Notes under the pieces: model-generated
Seen by the model: only the letters and a program-made list of their open reading frames with translations
Told to the model about the DNA's origin: nothing
Databases searched by the model: none
Source: Stutzerimonas stutzeri
GTDB lineage: Bacteria > Pseudomonadota > Gammaproteobacteria > Pseudomonadales > Pseudomonadaceae
Assembly: GCF_000590475.1 (NCBI RefSeq)
Contig: NZ_CP007441.1
Coordinates: 3,850,660 to 3,914,659 of the forward strand
Length of the DNA stretch: 64,000 nucleotides
Direction: 5' to 3'
Translations under genes and position numbers: made by a program
Shown here: positions 53,214-62,362 of the stretch, piece after piece
How positions within the stretch are numbered: position 1 is the stretch's first letter
How the letters are laid out: each line of letters opens with the position of its first letter

Positions 53214-54470
53214 ATGGCACGCATCATCGGCGGCCTCGCCGTATCGCATACTCCGACCATCGGTTTCGCGGTGGATCACGACAAACAGACCGAGGCGGCC
53301 TGGGCGCCGATCTTCGAGAGCTTCGAGCCGATCAAGCAATGGCTCGGCGAGAAGAAGCCCGACGTGCTGTTCTACATCTTCAACGACCACGTCACCTCGT
53401 TCTTCTTCGACCACTACGGCGCGTTCTCGCTGGGTGTCGATGAACATTACGACGTCGCTGACGAAGGCGGCCACGCCCGTGACCTGCCGGGCGTCGGCGG
53501 GCATGCTGCGCTGTCGCGGCATATCGGTGAGAGCCTGATGGCCGACGAATTTGACATGAGTTTCTTCCGCGACAAGCCGCTGGACCACGGCTTCTTCTCG
53601 CCGATGTCAGCGCTGCTGCCGCATGACGGCGGCTGGCCGGTGGAAATCGTCCCGCTGCAGGTCGGTGTGCTGCAATTCCCGATCCCCAGTGCGGCGCGTT
53701 GCTACAAGCTTGGCCTGGCGCTACGCAAGGCCATCGAAAGCTACCCCGAAGATCTGAAAGTGGCGATCGTCGCCACTGGCGGCCAGTCGCACCAGGTGCA
53801 TGGCGAGCGCTGCGGCTTCAACAACACCGACTGGGACGAGCAGTTCACCGACCTACTGGTGAACGACCCGGTCAAGCTGACCGAGATGACCATTGCTGAA
53901 TACGCCACCCTTGGCGGGCTGGAAGGCGCCGAAGTGATCACCTGGCTGATCATGCGCGGCGCGCTCTCGGCGCAGGTCAACAAGGTGCACCACGGTTACT
54001 ACCTGCCGTCGATGACAGCCATCTGCACACTGCTGCTGGAAAACCAGGACCAGCCGCTGCCGGTCGCGGCCATCGAACGCCACCGCGCGCACATGCAGCA
54101 TCAGCTGGACGGCGTGGAGAAGCTCGAGGGTACTTACCCGTTCGACCTTGCCCGCAGCGCCAAGGGCTACCGGCTGAACAAGTTCCTGCGGCGGATGATC
54201 GAGCCAACCTGGCGCGAGCGCTTTCTCAGCGAGCCCGAAGCCCTGTTCGAAGAATCCGCGCTGACCGAGGAAGAGCGCGACATGCTGCGCCGCCGCGACT
54301 GGCGCGCGCTGATCCAGTACGGCGCGATCTTCTTCGGGCTGGAAAAGCTCGGCGCCGTGGTGGGGGTTTCCAACCTGCACATCTATTCGGCCATGCGCGG
54401 ACAGACGCTCGAAGAGTTCCAGAAGACCCGCAACCAGCAGGTCACATACGGGGTCGCGCGCAAGAGCTGA
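53214..54470 (+). CDS. galA: Gallate dioxygenase
   Basis: 418-aa extradiol dioxygenase of the LigAB superfamily that opens the gallate ring to 4-oxalomesaconate using Fe(II). The N-terminal ~280 residues are the LigB-like catalytic domain (GGLAVSHTPTIGFA with an iron His, FNDHVTSFF, GGQSHQVHGERCGFNN). The C-terminal ~130 residues are LigA-like (YRLNKFLRRMIEPTWRERF). Fusion of both subunits in one chain is characteristic of gallate dioxygenases (GalA/DesB). Starts 18 bp after the transporter stop with AAGGAC upstream. Confidence 0.93.
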   Translation: MARIIGGLAVSHTPTIGFAVDHDKQTEAAWAPIFESFEPIKQWLGEKKPDVLFYIFNDHVTSFFFDHYGAFSLGVDEHYDVADEGGHARDLPGVGGHAALSRHIGESLMADEFDMSFFRDKPLDHGFFSPMSALLPHDGGWPVEIVPLQVGVLQFPIPSAARCYKLGLALRKAIESYPEDLKVAIVATGGQSHQVHGERCGFNNTDWDEQFTDLLVNDPVKLTEMTIAEYATLGGLEGAEVITWLIMRGALSAQVNKVHHGYYLPSMTAICTLLLENQDQPLPVAAIERHRAHMQHQLDGVEKLEGTYPFDLARSAKGYRLNKFLRRMIEPTWRERFLSEPEALFEESALTEEERDMLRRRDWRALIQYGAIFFGLEKLGAVVGVSNLHIYSAMRGQTLEEFQKTRNQQVTYGVARKS

Positions 54471-54546
54471 CCCCACGCGGGCGGCCCATGTCGCCCGCTC
54501 GCTCCACCCGTGCCGGACCACAACAACTACAAAAAAGAGACTAACA

Positions 54547-55545
54547 ATGACGCCACGTGCCTGGTTGTTCCCGCTGTTCGCCGCCGGCCTCGCTGCCTGC
54601 GCGCAGGTTCCGAAAGCCGATCAGAGCGCCGCGGCCACGCCCGACGCTGCGGCCAAGCCCGCCATCAGCGTCACCCTGCTAGGCACCGGCACCCCGACGC
54701 TGAGCGCCGACCGGTTCGGCTACTCCACCCTGATCCAGGCTGGCGGCCTGAACTTGGTATTCGACGCCGGCCGCGGCTCGAGTATCCGGCTGTCACAGCT
54801 TGGCGTTCCGCTGGGCAAGGTGGACGCCACCTTCATCACCCACTTCCATTCCGATCACCTCAACGGCCTGGCCGACCTCTGGGCGACCAGCCTGTTGCCG
54901 ACCCCGCAGAACCGTCGCACCACGCCGTTCCAACTCTACGGACCGACCGGCATCGAGCCGATCGCCGACGCGATGTACGCCATGTTCGCGCCCGACGTCG
55001 ACATCCGCGTTAAAGACGGCGAGATCAGCCGAGACATCGCCAAGATCGAAACCCATACCTTCAGCCACGACGGCGTGGTGTTCGAACGCAACGGGGTGCG
55101 CGTGACCGCGTTCGAAGTCGACCACGGCGAGGCGATCAAGCCGTCGTACGGCTTTCGCATCGACCACGCCGGGCACAGCGTGGTGCTGTCAGGCGATACC
55201 CGCTATGACCGGCGCGTGCTCGAGGCGGCGCGCGGCGTCGACCTGCTGGTTCACGAGGTTTGCATCATCGCGCCGGAGTCGGCCAATGACGCCTGGGCCA
55301 AGCCGATCCTCGGTCATCACACCTCACCGGAAGAGGCCGGCCGTCTGTTCAGTGAAGCCAAGCCGAAGCTCGCGGTGTACTCGCACATCTCGCGGCCGGG
55401 CCCGCGCAACGCCGCCAACGACGACGCGCACCTGCAGTCGCGCACCGAGCAGCTCTGGTCGGGCCCGCTGAAGGTCGGCACCGACCTCATGCGCATCGAT
55501 ATCGGCGACACGGTCACCGTGCATACCCCGGACAGCGGCGCATAA
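54547..55545 (+). CDS. Metallo-beta-lactamase-fold lipoprotein in the gallate cluster
   Basis: 332 aa. The signal peptide ends at a lipobox (FAAGLAACAQV), so it is lipid-anchored. The MBL core has VTLLGTGTPTLSADRFGYSTL, the zinc motif THFHSDHLNG (HxHxDH), SGDTRYDRR with the bridging Asp, and a final His in YSHI. LGHHTSPEEAGRLF is typical of the RNase Z/arylsulfatase-like branch. Being envelope-located it is not a tRNase. It may hydrolyse an ester or lactone in the tannin pathway, but its substrate is unknown. Only 76 bp after galA and co-directional. Confidence 0.85.
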   Translation: MTPRAWLFPLFAAGLAACAQVPKADQSAAATPDAAAKPAISVTLLGTGTPTLSADRFGYSTLIQAGGLNLVFDAGRGSSIRLSQLGVPLGKVDATFITHFHSDHLNGLADLWATSLLPTPQNRRTTPFQLYGPTGIEPIADAMYAMFAPDVDIRVKDGEISRDIAKIETHTFSHDGVVFERNGVRVTAFEVDHGEAIKPSYGFRIDHAGHSVVLSGDTRYDRRVLEAARGVDLLVHEVCIIAPESANDAWAKPILGHHTSPEEAGRLFSEAKPKLAVYSHISRPGPRNAANDDAHLQSRTEQLWSGPLKVGTDLMRIDIGDTVTVHTPDSGA

Positions 55546-55716
55546 GCACGCCCGCCAGACGCTCCCGGCCCCAACGGTAAAAACAATCAAACCGGTGCCG
55601 GGCAGCGCGTGTCGCCCCATCGCTTCGCCAGCAAGTGGACTCCCAACCCAGCCGACAAGTAGGCGATCTGACAGGCGCGAGCCTGCTCGCGAATCGTCGA
55701 TCCTTGCTCTGCCACC

Positions 55717-56868
55717 TTAGGCCAATGGCCCGGTGCCCGGCGGCTGGCGCTTCTGGATGTCCCGAATGACCTCGCGGATCTGTTCCATCAGCGCCGCCGC
55801 CGGTGGTGAATGCAGGCCGCCGGCCCGGTAGATCAGACCGATCGGTCGGGTGGTATGGCGCAACGGCAAGGGCAGCGGCTGCAGTTCGCCCGAGTCGATC
55901 TCATGTTCCAGCTGATGTGCCGAAACCGCGGCCAGCATGTCCGACTGCAACAACAGCCCGCGAATCAGCGCCAGGTCGCCGGTTTCGACGATCGGTCTCG
56001 GCGGGGCGATGCCGAGTTCGGCAAAGCTGGCGTCGAGCTTGGCGCGCGCTGGCGTCGAGGCGCGCGGCAGCACCCAGCGCGCCTGCGCCAGATCCTGCGG
56101 CGTCAGGCGCTTGGCTCCGAGGGCATGTCCGCGCCGCGCCAGCACCACCATTTCCTCAATGAGCAGCTGCTCGCCGTGCAAGTCACTGGCGTATTCGGCC
56201 GGGCGCAGCGCGCCGAAGACAAAGTCCAGATCCCCGGCGCGCAGCTCGGTGGCCAGCAGATCGAATGGACTTTCGTTGGTCATCACCTGCACGCCGGGGT
56301 GCGCTGCGGTCAGCCGCACGATGGCTTCAGGCAGGATGCGTGTGCGTCCGAGCGGCAAGGCGCCAACGTGGATGGCGCCGTGCAGCGCGCCCTGGGTCGG
56401 TTGCAGCCCGCGCGGTGTGCGCTCGAACAGCCGCTCGCCGCACCCGTCCTCCAGCACCTTGAGCGCCGCGCTGACGGCCGGCTGGCTGAGCCCGAACAGA
56501 TTGGCGACCGTCTGCATATGGTGGGTTTCGCAGAGTTTGACGAATAGCTGCAGGCGCCGCGCCTGATACAGATACAGCGGCTCGGTGGTCTGACCGGGAT
56601 CGCGCCCGAGCAGAAGCGGGACACTTTCCAGCTCGGCCAGCACGCGTTGCGCACGGGGCAGCACCCGAGCGCCCGGATCGGTCAAACGCATACCGTTGGC
56701 GTGGCGCTCGAACAGCGCCACGTCCAACCGCGTTTCCAGATCGGCGATGGCTCGCGTTACCACCGACTGGGCGCGATAGAGCATCGACGAGGCACGGGAA
56801 ACGCTGCCCTGATCCGCTACACGAACGAAGGCGCGCACCTGCATCAGGTTCGGAAGATCGCGGCTCAT
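55717..56868 (-). CDS. galR: LysR-family regulator of gallate genes
   Basis: 383 aa. The N-terminal winged helix is MQVRAFVRVADQGSVSRASSMLYRAQSVVTRAIADLETRL. A second copy of a LysR-type helix-turn-helix (LFVKLCETHHMQTVANLFGLSQPAVSAALKVLE, about 108-140) precedes the effector-binding domain, which explains the length beyond the usual ~300. This double-HTH layout belongs to the GbpR/GalR-like group. It is divergent from galBCD across 157 bp, so it probably controls both directions. Confidence 0.85.
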   Translation of the reverse strand: MSRDLPNLMQVRAFVRVADQGSVSRASSMLYRAQSVVTRAIADLETRLDVALFERHANGMRLTDPGARVLPRAQRVLAELESVPLLLGRDPGQTTEPLYLYQARRLQLFVKLCETHHMQTVANLFGLSQPAVSAALKVLEDGCGERLFERTPRGLQPTQGALHGAIHVGALPLGRTRILPEAIVRLTAAHPGVQVMTNESPFDLLATELRAGDLDFVFGALRPAEYASDLHGEQLLIEEMVVLARRGHALGAKRLTPQDLAQARWVLPRASTPARAKLDASFAELGIAPPRPIVETGDLALIRGLLLQSDMLAAVSAHQLEHEIDSGELQPLPLPLRHTTRPIGLIYRAGGLHSPPAAALMEQIREVIRDIQKRQPPGTGPLA

Positions 56869-56928
56869 AGCGCTCGAAGCTCCTCGGGGCGGCGGACGGC
56901 GCCACTATGCCGCCGACATGGCGGTGGG

Positions 56929-56950
56929 GCAATAAATAAAAGGTATGGCG
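56929..56950. promoter_or_regulatory. AT-rich element in the galR-galB intergenic region
   Basis: Contains ATAAATAAAA, identical to the first ten bases of operator copy B at 51709, followed by a GGTATGG near-dyad arm with a spacing 2 bp shorter. It lies between the divergent regulator and galB genes. Weak evidence, but the position is right for a regulator site. Confidence 0.35.
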
Positions 56951-57025
56951 CGAGCCGTCGATTGCATTTCAACCGACAGGCGCCGCGGTGCCATCCTCTT
57001 CGCATCGCAAGAGGAGCCACATACC

Positions 57026-57763
57026 ATGTCGCAACAACAAAAAACCGCCCTCGTCGTCAGTGCCCATTCCGCCGACTTCGTATGGCGCGCAGGCGGCGCC
57101 ATCGCCCAGCACGTCAAGCTCGGCTACGCCGTGCATATTGTTTGCCTGTCATTTGGCGAGCGTGGCGAGTCCGCCAAGCTCTGGCGCAAAGGCGAGATGA
57201 CCGAAGAAAAGGTCAAGACCGCCCGCCGCAGCGAGGCCGAAGCCGCTGCCGAAGTGTTGGGTGCCAGCGTTGAATTCTTCGACATCGGCGACTACCCGAT
57301 GCGCGCCGACAAGGACACCCTGTTCCGCCTGGCCGACGTTTTCCGCCGCGTGCAGCCGGAATTCGTCTTGAGCCACTCGATCAAGGACCCTTACAACTAC
57401 GACCATCCACTGGCGATGAACCTGACCCAGGAGGCGCGCATCATCGCCCAGGCCGAAGGCTATAAGCCGGGCGAGAAGATCGTCGGCGCGCCACCGGTGT
57501 ATGCCTTCGAGCCGCACCAGCCCGAGCAGTGCGAGTGGCGCCCGGACACCTTCCTCGACATTACCGAGGTCTGGGACAAGAAGTACGCCGCCATCCAGTG
57601 CATGGCCGGCCAGGAGCACCTGTGGGAGTACTACACCCGCGTAGCCCTGCAGCGCGGCGTCCAGGCCAAGCGCAACATCGGCATCACCGCGAGCAAGAAC
57701 ATCATCTACGCCGAAGGCTTCCAGAGCGTGTTCCCACGCGTCGTCACGGAGAGCCTGGCATGA
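57026..57763 (+). CDS. galB: 4-oxalomesaconate hydratase
   Basis: 245 aa of the PIG-L/LmbE zinc family, not of the LigJ amidohydrolase family; in P. putida this fold was recruited as the 4-oxalomesaconate hydratase GalB. AHSADFVWRAGG carries the zinc His-x-x-Asp, and FVLSHSIKDPYNYDHPLAM the second metal region. It hydrates 4-oxalomesaconate to 4-carboxy-4-hydroxy-2-oxoadipate. AAGAGGAG precedes the ATG. Stop overlaps galC as ATGA. Confidence 0.93.
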   Translation: MSQQQKTALVVSAHSADFVWRAGGAIAQHVKLGYAVHIVCLSFGERGESAKLWRKGEMTEEKVKTARRSEAEAAAEVLGASVEFFDIGDYPMRADKDTLFRLADVFRRVQPEFVLSHSIKDPYNYDHPLAMNLTQEARIIAQAEGYKPGEKIVGAPPVYAFEPHQPEQCEWRPDTFLDITEVWDKKYAAIQCMAGQEHLWEYYTRVALQRGVQAKRNIGITASKNIIYAEGFQSVFPRVVTESLA

Positions 57764-58476
57764 GCGGCCTCGTCGGCAAGACCGGCATCGTCGTGCGTAA
57801 CATCGAGCGTGCCGACCGCGAGCTGATCAACGAACTGGGCCGCCATGGTGTCGCCACTGTGCACGAAGCCCAGGGCCGCAAAGGGCTGCTGGCGTCTAAC
57901 ATCCGTCCTATTCAGCAAGGCGTATCGCTGGCCGGCTCGGCCATCACCGTGCTGGTAGCGCCAGGTGACAACTGGATGTTCCATGTCGCGGTCGAGCAGT
58001 GCCGCCCTGGCGATCTGCTGATCGTCGCGCCCAGCTCGCCCTGCACCGATGGGTATTTCGGCGACCTCCTGGCCACATCGCTCAAGGCCCGCGCCGTGCG
58101 CGCCCTGGTGATCGACGCCGGTGTCCGCGACACTCATACTCTGCGCGAAATGGGCTTCCCGGTCTGGTCCAAAGCGGTCAACGCCCAGGGCACGGTCAAG
58201 GAAACCCTCGGTTCGGTGAACCTGCCGCTGATCTGCGGCGGGCAACTGGTCAACCCCGGTGACGTGGTGGTGGCCGACGACGATGGCGTGGTCATCGTGC
58301 GTCGCGACGAGGTGACTCAAGTGCTCGAGGCCACGCGCAAGCGCGCTGACGCCGAAGAGGCCAAGCGGGTGCGGTTGTCCAAGGGTGAGCTGGGGCTCGA
58401 CATCTATAACATGCGTCCACGCCTTGCCGAGAAGGGCCTGCGCTACGTGGATCGCCTCGAAGACCTGGAAGGCTGA
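57760..58476 (+). CDS. galC: 4-carboxy-4-hydroxy-2-oxoadipate aldolase
   Basis: 238-aa RraA/DlpA-fold class II aldolase cleaving CHA to pyruvate and oxaloacetate, the last step of gallate catabolism. GRHGVATVHEAQGRKGLLASNI, GDLLIVAPSSPCTDGYFGDLLATSLKARAVRALVIDAGVRD (metal-binding Asp) and VNPGDVVVADDDGVVIVRRDE are diagnostic. The start is fixed by the ATGA overlap with galB. Confidence 0.95.
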   Translation: MSGLVGKTGIVVRNIERADRELINELGRHGVATVHEAQGRKGLLASNIRPIQQGVSLAGSAITVLVAPGDNWMFHVAVEQCRPGDLLIVAPSSPCTDGYFGDLLATSLKARAVRALVIDAGVRDTHTLREMGFPVWSKAVNAQGTVKETLGSVNLPLICGGQLVNPGDVVVADDDGVVIVRRDEVTQVLEATRKRADAEEAKRVRLSKGELGLDIYNMRPRLAEKGLRYVDRLEDLEG

Positions 58477-58477
58477 T

Positions 58478-59572
58478 ATGCGCCAGACCCGCATCCCATG
58501 CCTGCAGATGCGGGGAGGCACCTCCAAGGGTGCCTACTTCCTCGCCGACGATCTGCCAGCTGACACCACGCTTCGCGATCAGGTCCTGCTCGCCGTCATG
58601 GGCTCGCCGGACGCGCGTCAGATCGACGGCATTGGCGGTGCCGATTCGCTGACCAGCAAGGTCGCGATCGTGCGCCCGTCCACGCGTGACGATGCGGATG
58701 TCGACTACCTGTTCGCTCAGGTGGTGGTCAGCGAGCCACGCGTGGACTACGGACAGAACTGCGGCAACATTCTCGCCGGCGTAGGCCCGTTCGCCATCGA
58801 GCGAGGCCTGGTCCCGGTGCGCGGCGACGAGACGCCGGTGCGCATCTTCATGGAGAACACCGGCCAGATCGCCGTCGCCCATGTTGCAACGCCCGACGGC
58901 CAGGTGCGCTACGACGGCGATACCCGCATCGACGGCGTGCCCGGCGCGGCGGCACCGCAAGTGATCCAATTCGAGGACGTCGCCGGCTCCAGTTGCGGCG
59001 CCCTGCTGCCGACCGGCAATCCGCGCGACACCTTCGACGGCATCGCGGTGACCTGTATCGACAATGGCATGCCGGTAATCCTGCTGCGTGCCGAGGATCT
59101 CGGCGTCAGCGGCTACGAAACGCCCGGCGAGCTGAACGCCAACGAGCCGCTCAAGGCCCGTCTGGAAGCGATCCGCCTGCAGGCCGGCGCCTTGATGAAC
59201 CTCGGCGACGTCAGCCAGCGCACCGTGCCGAAGATGTGTTTGATCGCGCCGCCGCGCGAAGGCGGTGCGCTGAGCACGCGCACTTTCATCCCGCATCGCT
59301 GCCATACGTCTATTGGCGTGTTCGGGGCGGTCAGCGCGGCCAGCGCCTGTCTGGTCGAAGGCTCGGTCGCTACAAAACTGGCCAATACTGGTGCCGGCGA
59401 CGTGCGTCGCCTGTCGGTGGAGCATCCCACCGGTGAGTTCAGCGTCGAATTGCGCCTGCAGGACGGTCAGCTGGCCGGCTGTGGGCTGGTGCGCACGGCG
59501 CGTCTGCTGTTCGACGGTTTCGTCTGCATTCCCGGAGTGGTCTGGTCGGGCGACCACCCATCGGGCTCATAG
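58478..59572 (+). CDS. galD: 4-oxalomesaconate tautomerase
   Basis: 364-aa PrpF-family isomerase that converts the keto/enol forms of 4-oxalomesaconate between galA and galB steps. IPCLQMRGGTSKGAYF is the PrpF signature with the catalytic region; GNCGNIL-like sequence QNCGNILAGVGPFAIERG holds the conserved Cys; HRCHTSIGVFGAVSAASACL is the C-terminal block. ATG one base after the galC stop. Confidence 0.94.
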   Translation: MRQTRIPCLQMRGGTSKGAYFLADDLPADTTLRDQVLLAVMGSPDARQIDGIGGADSLTSKVAIVRPSTRDDADVDYLFAQVVVSEPRVDYGQNCGNILAGVGPFAIERGLVPVRGDETPVRIFMENTGQIAVAHVATPDGQVRYDGDTRIDGVPGAAAPQVIQFEDVAGSSCGALLPTGNPRDTFDGIAVTCIDNGMPVILLRAEDLGVSGYETPGELNANEPLKARLEAIRLQAGALMNLGDVSQRTVPKMCLIAPPREGGALSTRTFIPHRCHTSIGVFGAVSAASACLVEGSVATKLANTGAGDVRRLSVEHPTGEFSVELRLQDGQLAGCGLVRTARLLFDGFVCIPGVVWSGDHPSGS

Positions 59573-59583
59573 GAGGCATCGAC

Positions 59584-60474
59584 ATGAAACTCGACAGCAT
59601 CGGCCTGATCGGCTTCGGCGAAGCGGGCGGCATCCTGGCCGAAGACCTCGCCGCCCAGGGCATCACCGTGCAGGTCTATGATCGCCTGCTGGACGAGCCC
59701 GATCGCCGCGGCGAATTGGTAGCCAAGGCCGAACGCCTCGGCGTGCGCCTGTGCGACAGCACTGCCAGTGCGGTGCAGTCGGTGCCGCTGGTGATCTCGG
59801 CGGTTACCGCCGGCAGTGCGCTGGACGTGGCGAAGACGGCCGCGACCGCCATGCAGGCCGGGCAGCTGTTCATGGACATCAACTCGGTCGCGCCCGCCAC
59901 CAAGCAGGCGGCCAGCGCGGCGCTCGAGCCGAGCGGCGCCGGTTATGTCGACGCCGCAGTGATGGCGCCGGTACCGCCCAAACGGCTGCAGACACCGATC
60001 CTGCTCGGCGGCCAGGAGGCGGTCGAACTCTCAGCGACGCTCAACGCGCTCGGCTTCGCGACACGTGTCGTGGCAGAACAGATCGGCGTCGCTTCGGCGA
60101 TCAAGATGTGCCGCAGCGTAATGATCAAGGGTCTCGAAGCACTGACCACCGAATGCCTGAACACGGCGAGGCACTATGGCGCCGAGGCCGAAGTGCTGGC
60201 TTCGCTGCACAAGAGCTTTCCGTCGATGGGGTGGGACGGCGAGCTGCCTAGCTACCTCATCAGCCGCGTCGCCGAACATGGCCGTCGCCGTGCCGAAGAG
60301 ATGGAAGAGGTCGCCGAGACGGTACGGGCCGCCGGCGTCGAGCCGCATATGAGCGAGGCAATCGTGCAGACCCAGCGCGGCCTGGTCGACGCCATCGCCG
60401 CACTCGGCCTGCGCTACGACGATCTCGCCCCCTTCGACTGGCAGCGCCTGGCCGACCGGCTACGCCAACACTGA
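59584..60474 (+). CDS. NAD(P)-dependent oxidoreductase with DUF1932 domain
   Basis: 296 aa. N-terminal Rossmann domain of the 6-phosphogluconate/3-hydroxyisobutyrate dehydrogenase type (IGLIGFGEAGGILAEDLAAQG; VISAVTAGSALDVA; FMDINSVAPATKQ). The C-terminal DUF1932 helical domain (IGVASAIKMCRSVMIKGLEAL) holds the expected catalytic Lys of the family. Strong ribosome binding site AGGAGG and 11-bp spacing put it in the galBCD operon. It may reduce a pathway intermediate or feed a related aromatic into the route; the substrate is not known. Confidence 0.85.
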   Translation: MKLDSIGLIGFGEAGGILAEDLAAQGITVQVYDRLLDEPDRRGELVAKAERLGVRLCDSTASAVQSVPLVISAVTAGSALDVAKTAATAMQAGQLFMDINSVAPATKQAASAALEPSGAGYVDAAVMAPVPPKRLQTPILLGGQEAVELSATLNALGFATRVVAEQIGVASAIKMCRSVMIKGLEALTTECLNTARHYGAEAEVLASLHKSFPSMGWDGELPSYLISRVAEHGRRRAEEMEEVAETVRAAGVEPHMSEAIVQTQRGLVDAIAALGLRYDDLAPFDWQRLADRLRQH

Positions 60475-60600
60475 TTCACGCCGTTGCTCGTCATCCAAAC
60501 GCCGCCCTGGCTCAACCGAGGCGGCGTTGTCGTCGGTGCCCATGGCAGTACCTGGATAGCCCCTGAGCAGCGGTTCTTGCAACATGCATTCTTGAATGTA

Positions 60601-60626
60601 AAAATCTCGTAAATGCGAGAGATTTT
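60601..60626. promoter_or_regulatory. Inverted repeat upstream of the ABC importer
   Basis: AAAATCTC (60601-60608) and GAGATTTT (60619-60626) flank a 10-base centre, about 85 bp before the binding-protein gene. Metal-responsive control would be expected; the 19 bases at 60609-60627 match the Fur consensus at only about 11 positions, so the regulator is unclear. Confidence 0.35.
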
Positions 60627-60708
60627 CGTTAACGGGCGGCGTATCTATGATGCCCCCGGCGGCCGGCGCGGCCGCAGCCTGTTTCTCAAACGCACCCAGG
60701 AGCCCCCA

Positions 60709-61617
60709 ATGCCGCATCTCAAACCGTTCCGCCAGCTGGCCGCGCTGGTCCTCGGCGTCCTGCTCAGCACAACGGTGTTGGCCGAAACACGCACCATTGA
60801 CAGCGCCTACGGGCCGGTCCAGCTCGAGGGCCACCCGCAGCGCGTCGTGGCGCTCGGCGACAACGCGCTCGATGCAGCCCTGTCGCTCGGCCTGCAACCG
60901 GTCGGTACGCTGGCCAGCCGCGGCGGCAGCGACGTGCCCGACTACCTCAAGGCCAAGGCTGGCGACATCGCCCTGGTCGGTACCGTCCGCGAGCCGAACC
61001 TTGAGGCCGTGCTGAGCCTGCAGCCGGACCTGATTCTTGCGTCCACCGAACTGCCGCGCGCGCAGTACGACAAGCTCAGCCTGATCGCACCGACCATCGT
61101 GCCCAAGGGCGGCTCGTTCCAGGACTGGCGCACGCTGTTCGGCGTCTATGCGCAGGCGCTCGGCGAGGCGGCAAAGGCCGATGAGCGCATCGGCGAGATC
61201 GATGCGCGCGTGGTCGCCCTGCGCAAGCAGCTGCCGGCCGACCAGCAGGTCAGCGTGGTGCGCTGGAACCCGCAAGGCCCGTTCCTGATGTCCAGCCGGC
61301 TATTCGTCGGCCAGCTGCTCGAGGCGCTCGGCTTCAAACCCAACACCCTGGCGACCGAAACCGAACGCCCGCACACCGACATCCTCAGCCTGGAAAACCT
61401 CGGCAAGGCCGACGGCGACTGGATATTCCTCGCCACGCTGAACCCCGACGGGAGCAAGGCGCTGGACGAGGCACGCGAGCAACCGGCGTTCAAGCGCCTC
61501 GAGGCGGTCAAGAACGACCACGTGGTCAGCGTCGACGGGCAGATCTGGAGCAGCAGCTCCGGCTATCTGGCCGCACAGCACGTGCTCGACGACGTGGAGC
61601 GAGCCCTGGCTGACTGA
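60709..61617 (+). CDS. Periplasmic iron-siderophore or cobalamin-binding protein (FecB/BtuF family)
   Basis: 302 aa with a signal peptide (LAALVLGVLLSTTVLAE). Cluster 8 solute-binding protein: HPQRVVALGDNALDAALSLG, EAVLSLQPDLILAS, a long central helix, and a final VSVDGQIWSSSSGYLAA. Feeds the permease/ATPase genes directly downstream; TonB-dependent partner not in the window. ATG 60709 has CAGGAG upstream; earlier in-frame codons would precede the signal peptide by 32 residues. Iron(III)-siderophore is the likeliest substrate. Confidence 0.88.
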   Translation: MPHLKPFRQLAALVLGVLLSTTVLAETRTIDSAYGPVQLEGHPQRVVALGDNALDAALSLGLQPVGTLASRGGSDVPDYLKAKAGDIALVGTVREPNLEAVLSLQPDLILASTELPRAQYDKLSLIAPTIVPKGGSFQDWRTLFGVYAQALGEAAKADERIGEIDARVVALRKQLPADQQVSVVRWNPQGPFLMSSRLFVGQLLEALGFKPNTLATETERPHTDILSLENLGKADGDWIFLATLNPDGSKALDEAREQPAFKRLEAVKNDHVVSVDGQIWSSSSGYLAAQHVLDDVERALAD

Positions 61618-62361
61618 TGCGCATGGCTCGTCTATCCCTGCCAACGGCGCTGCTCTTCGCAGCGCCGTTGCTGTTGCTGATGTGCCTGATCAGCCTGCTG
61701 CTTGGCGCCGGTGATCTCGGCGTCGGGCCGAGCCTGGCGGCGCTGCTGGGCGGCGGTGACGACGACGCCCGCTTCGTGGTGTTCGAACTGCGCGGGCTGC
61801 GCACCGAACTCGGCTTGCTGGTGGGGGTGGCCCTCGGTGCCGCGGGCCTGCTCTTGCAGACGGTCACGCGCAACCCGCTGGCCGAGCCCGGGCTGCTCGG
61901 CGTGAGCGCAGGCGCGTCGTTCGCCGTGGTGCTGGCGATCAGCCTCGGCGCGAGTGCCGGCAGCCTGAGTCTGATGGTTTCCGTGGCCGGGGCGATGATC
62001 GGTTGCGTGCTGGTACTGCTGGTCGAAGCGCGGTTGGTCGGGCGTTGCTCGATCCCGCTGCCGCTGATTCGGCCGCTGGCGGCGCTGGCACTCGGTGAGC
62101 GGGTCGCCAGCGGCCTGGGCCACCCCGATCGGCTTCTTCGGCCTGGTCGTGCCCTTTCTCGCGCGCCGTCTGGTGGGCAGCGACGTGCGCCGCACGCTGG
62201 CGCTGTCGGTCGTACTCGGGCCCTGCGTCGTACTGCTGGCCGACGTCCTGTCGCGCCTCCTGGTCCGCCCCTACGAACTGCCGGTGGGCGTGGTCACCGC
62301 ATTCGTCGGCGCGCCGATTCTGATCGCGGTGGTGCGCAGCCATCGCTTGCCGACGCTGTGA
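61617..62361 (+). pseudogene. FecCD-family permease, frameshifted and internally deleted
   Basis: The frame from 61617 reads a FecCD permease (GLLLQTVTRNPLAEPGLLGVSAGASFAVVL, then MVSVAGAMIGCVLVLLVEARLVGR). It jumps to RPLAALALGERVASGLGH and loses frame. The second frame resumes at about 62110 with PIGFFGLVVPFLARRLVGSD and runs to the stop at 62361. The two pieces total about 248 codons against roughly 330 for the family. Missing are the middle helices around the GSL/W block and the segment before the PIGFVGL motif. Both a frameshift and deletions argue for a non-functional gene or a sequence error. Confidence 0.75.
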
Positions 62362-62362
62362 C

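Noticed and set aside
60609..60627. Fur box upstream of the ABC importer
   Set aside because: Only about 11 of 19 consensus matches, not clearly better than chance in an AT-rich stretch; kept only as an unassigned inverted repeat.
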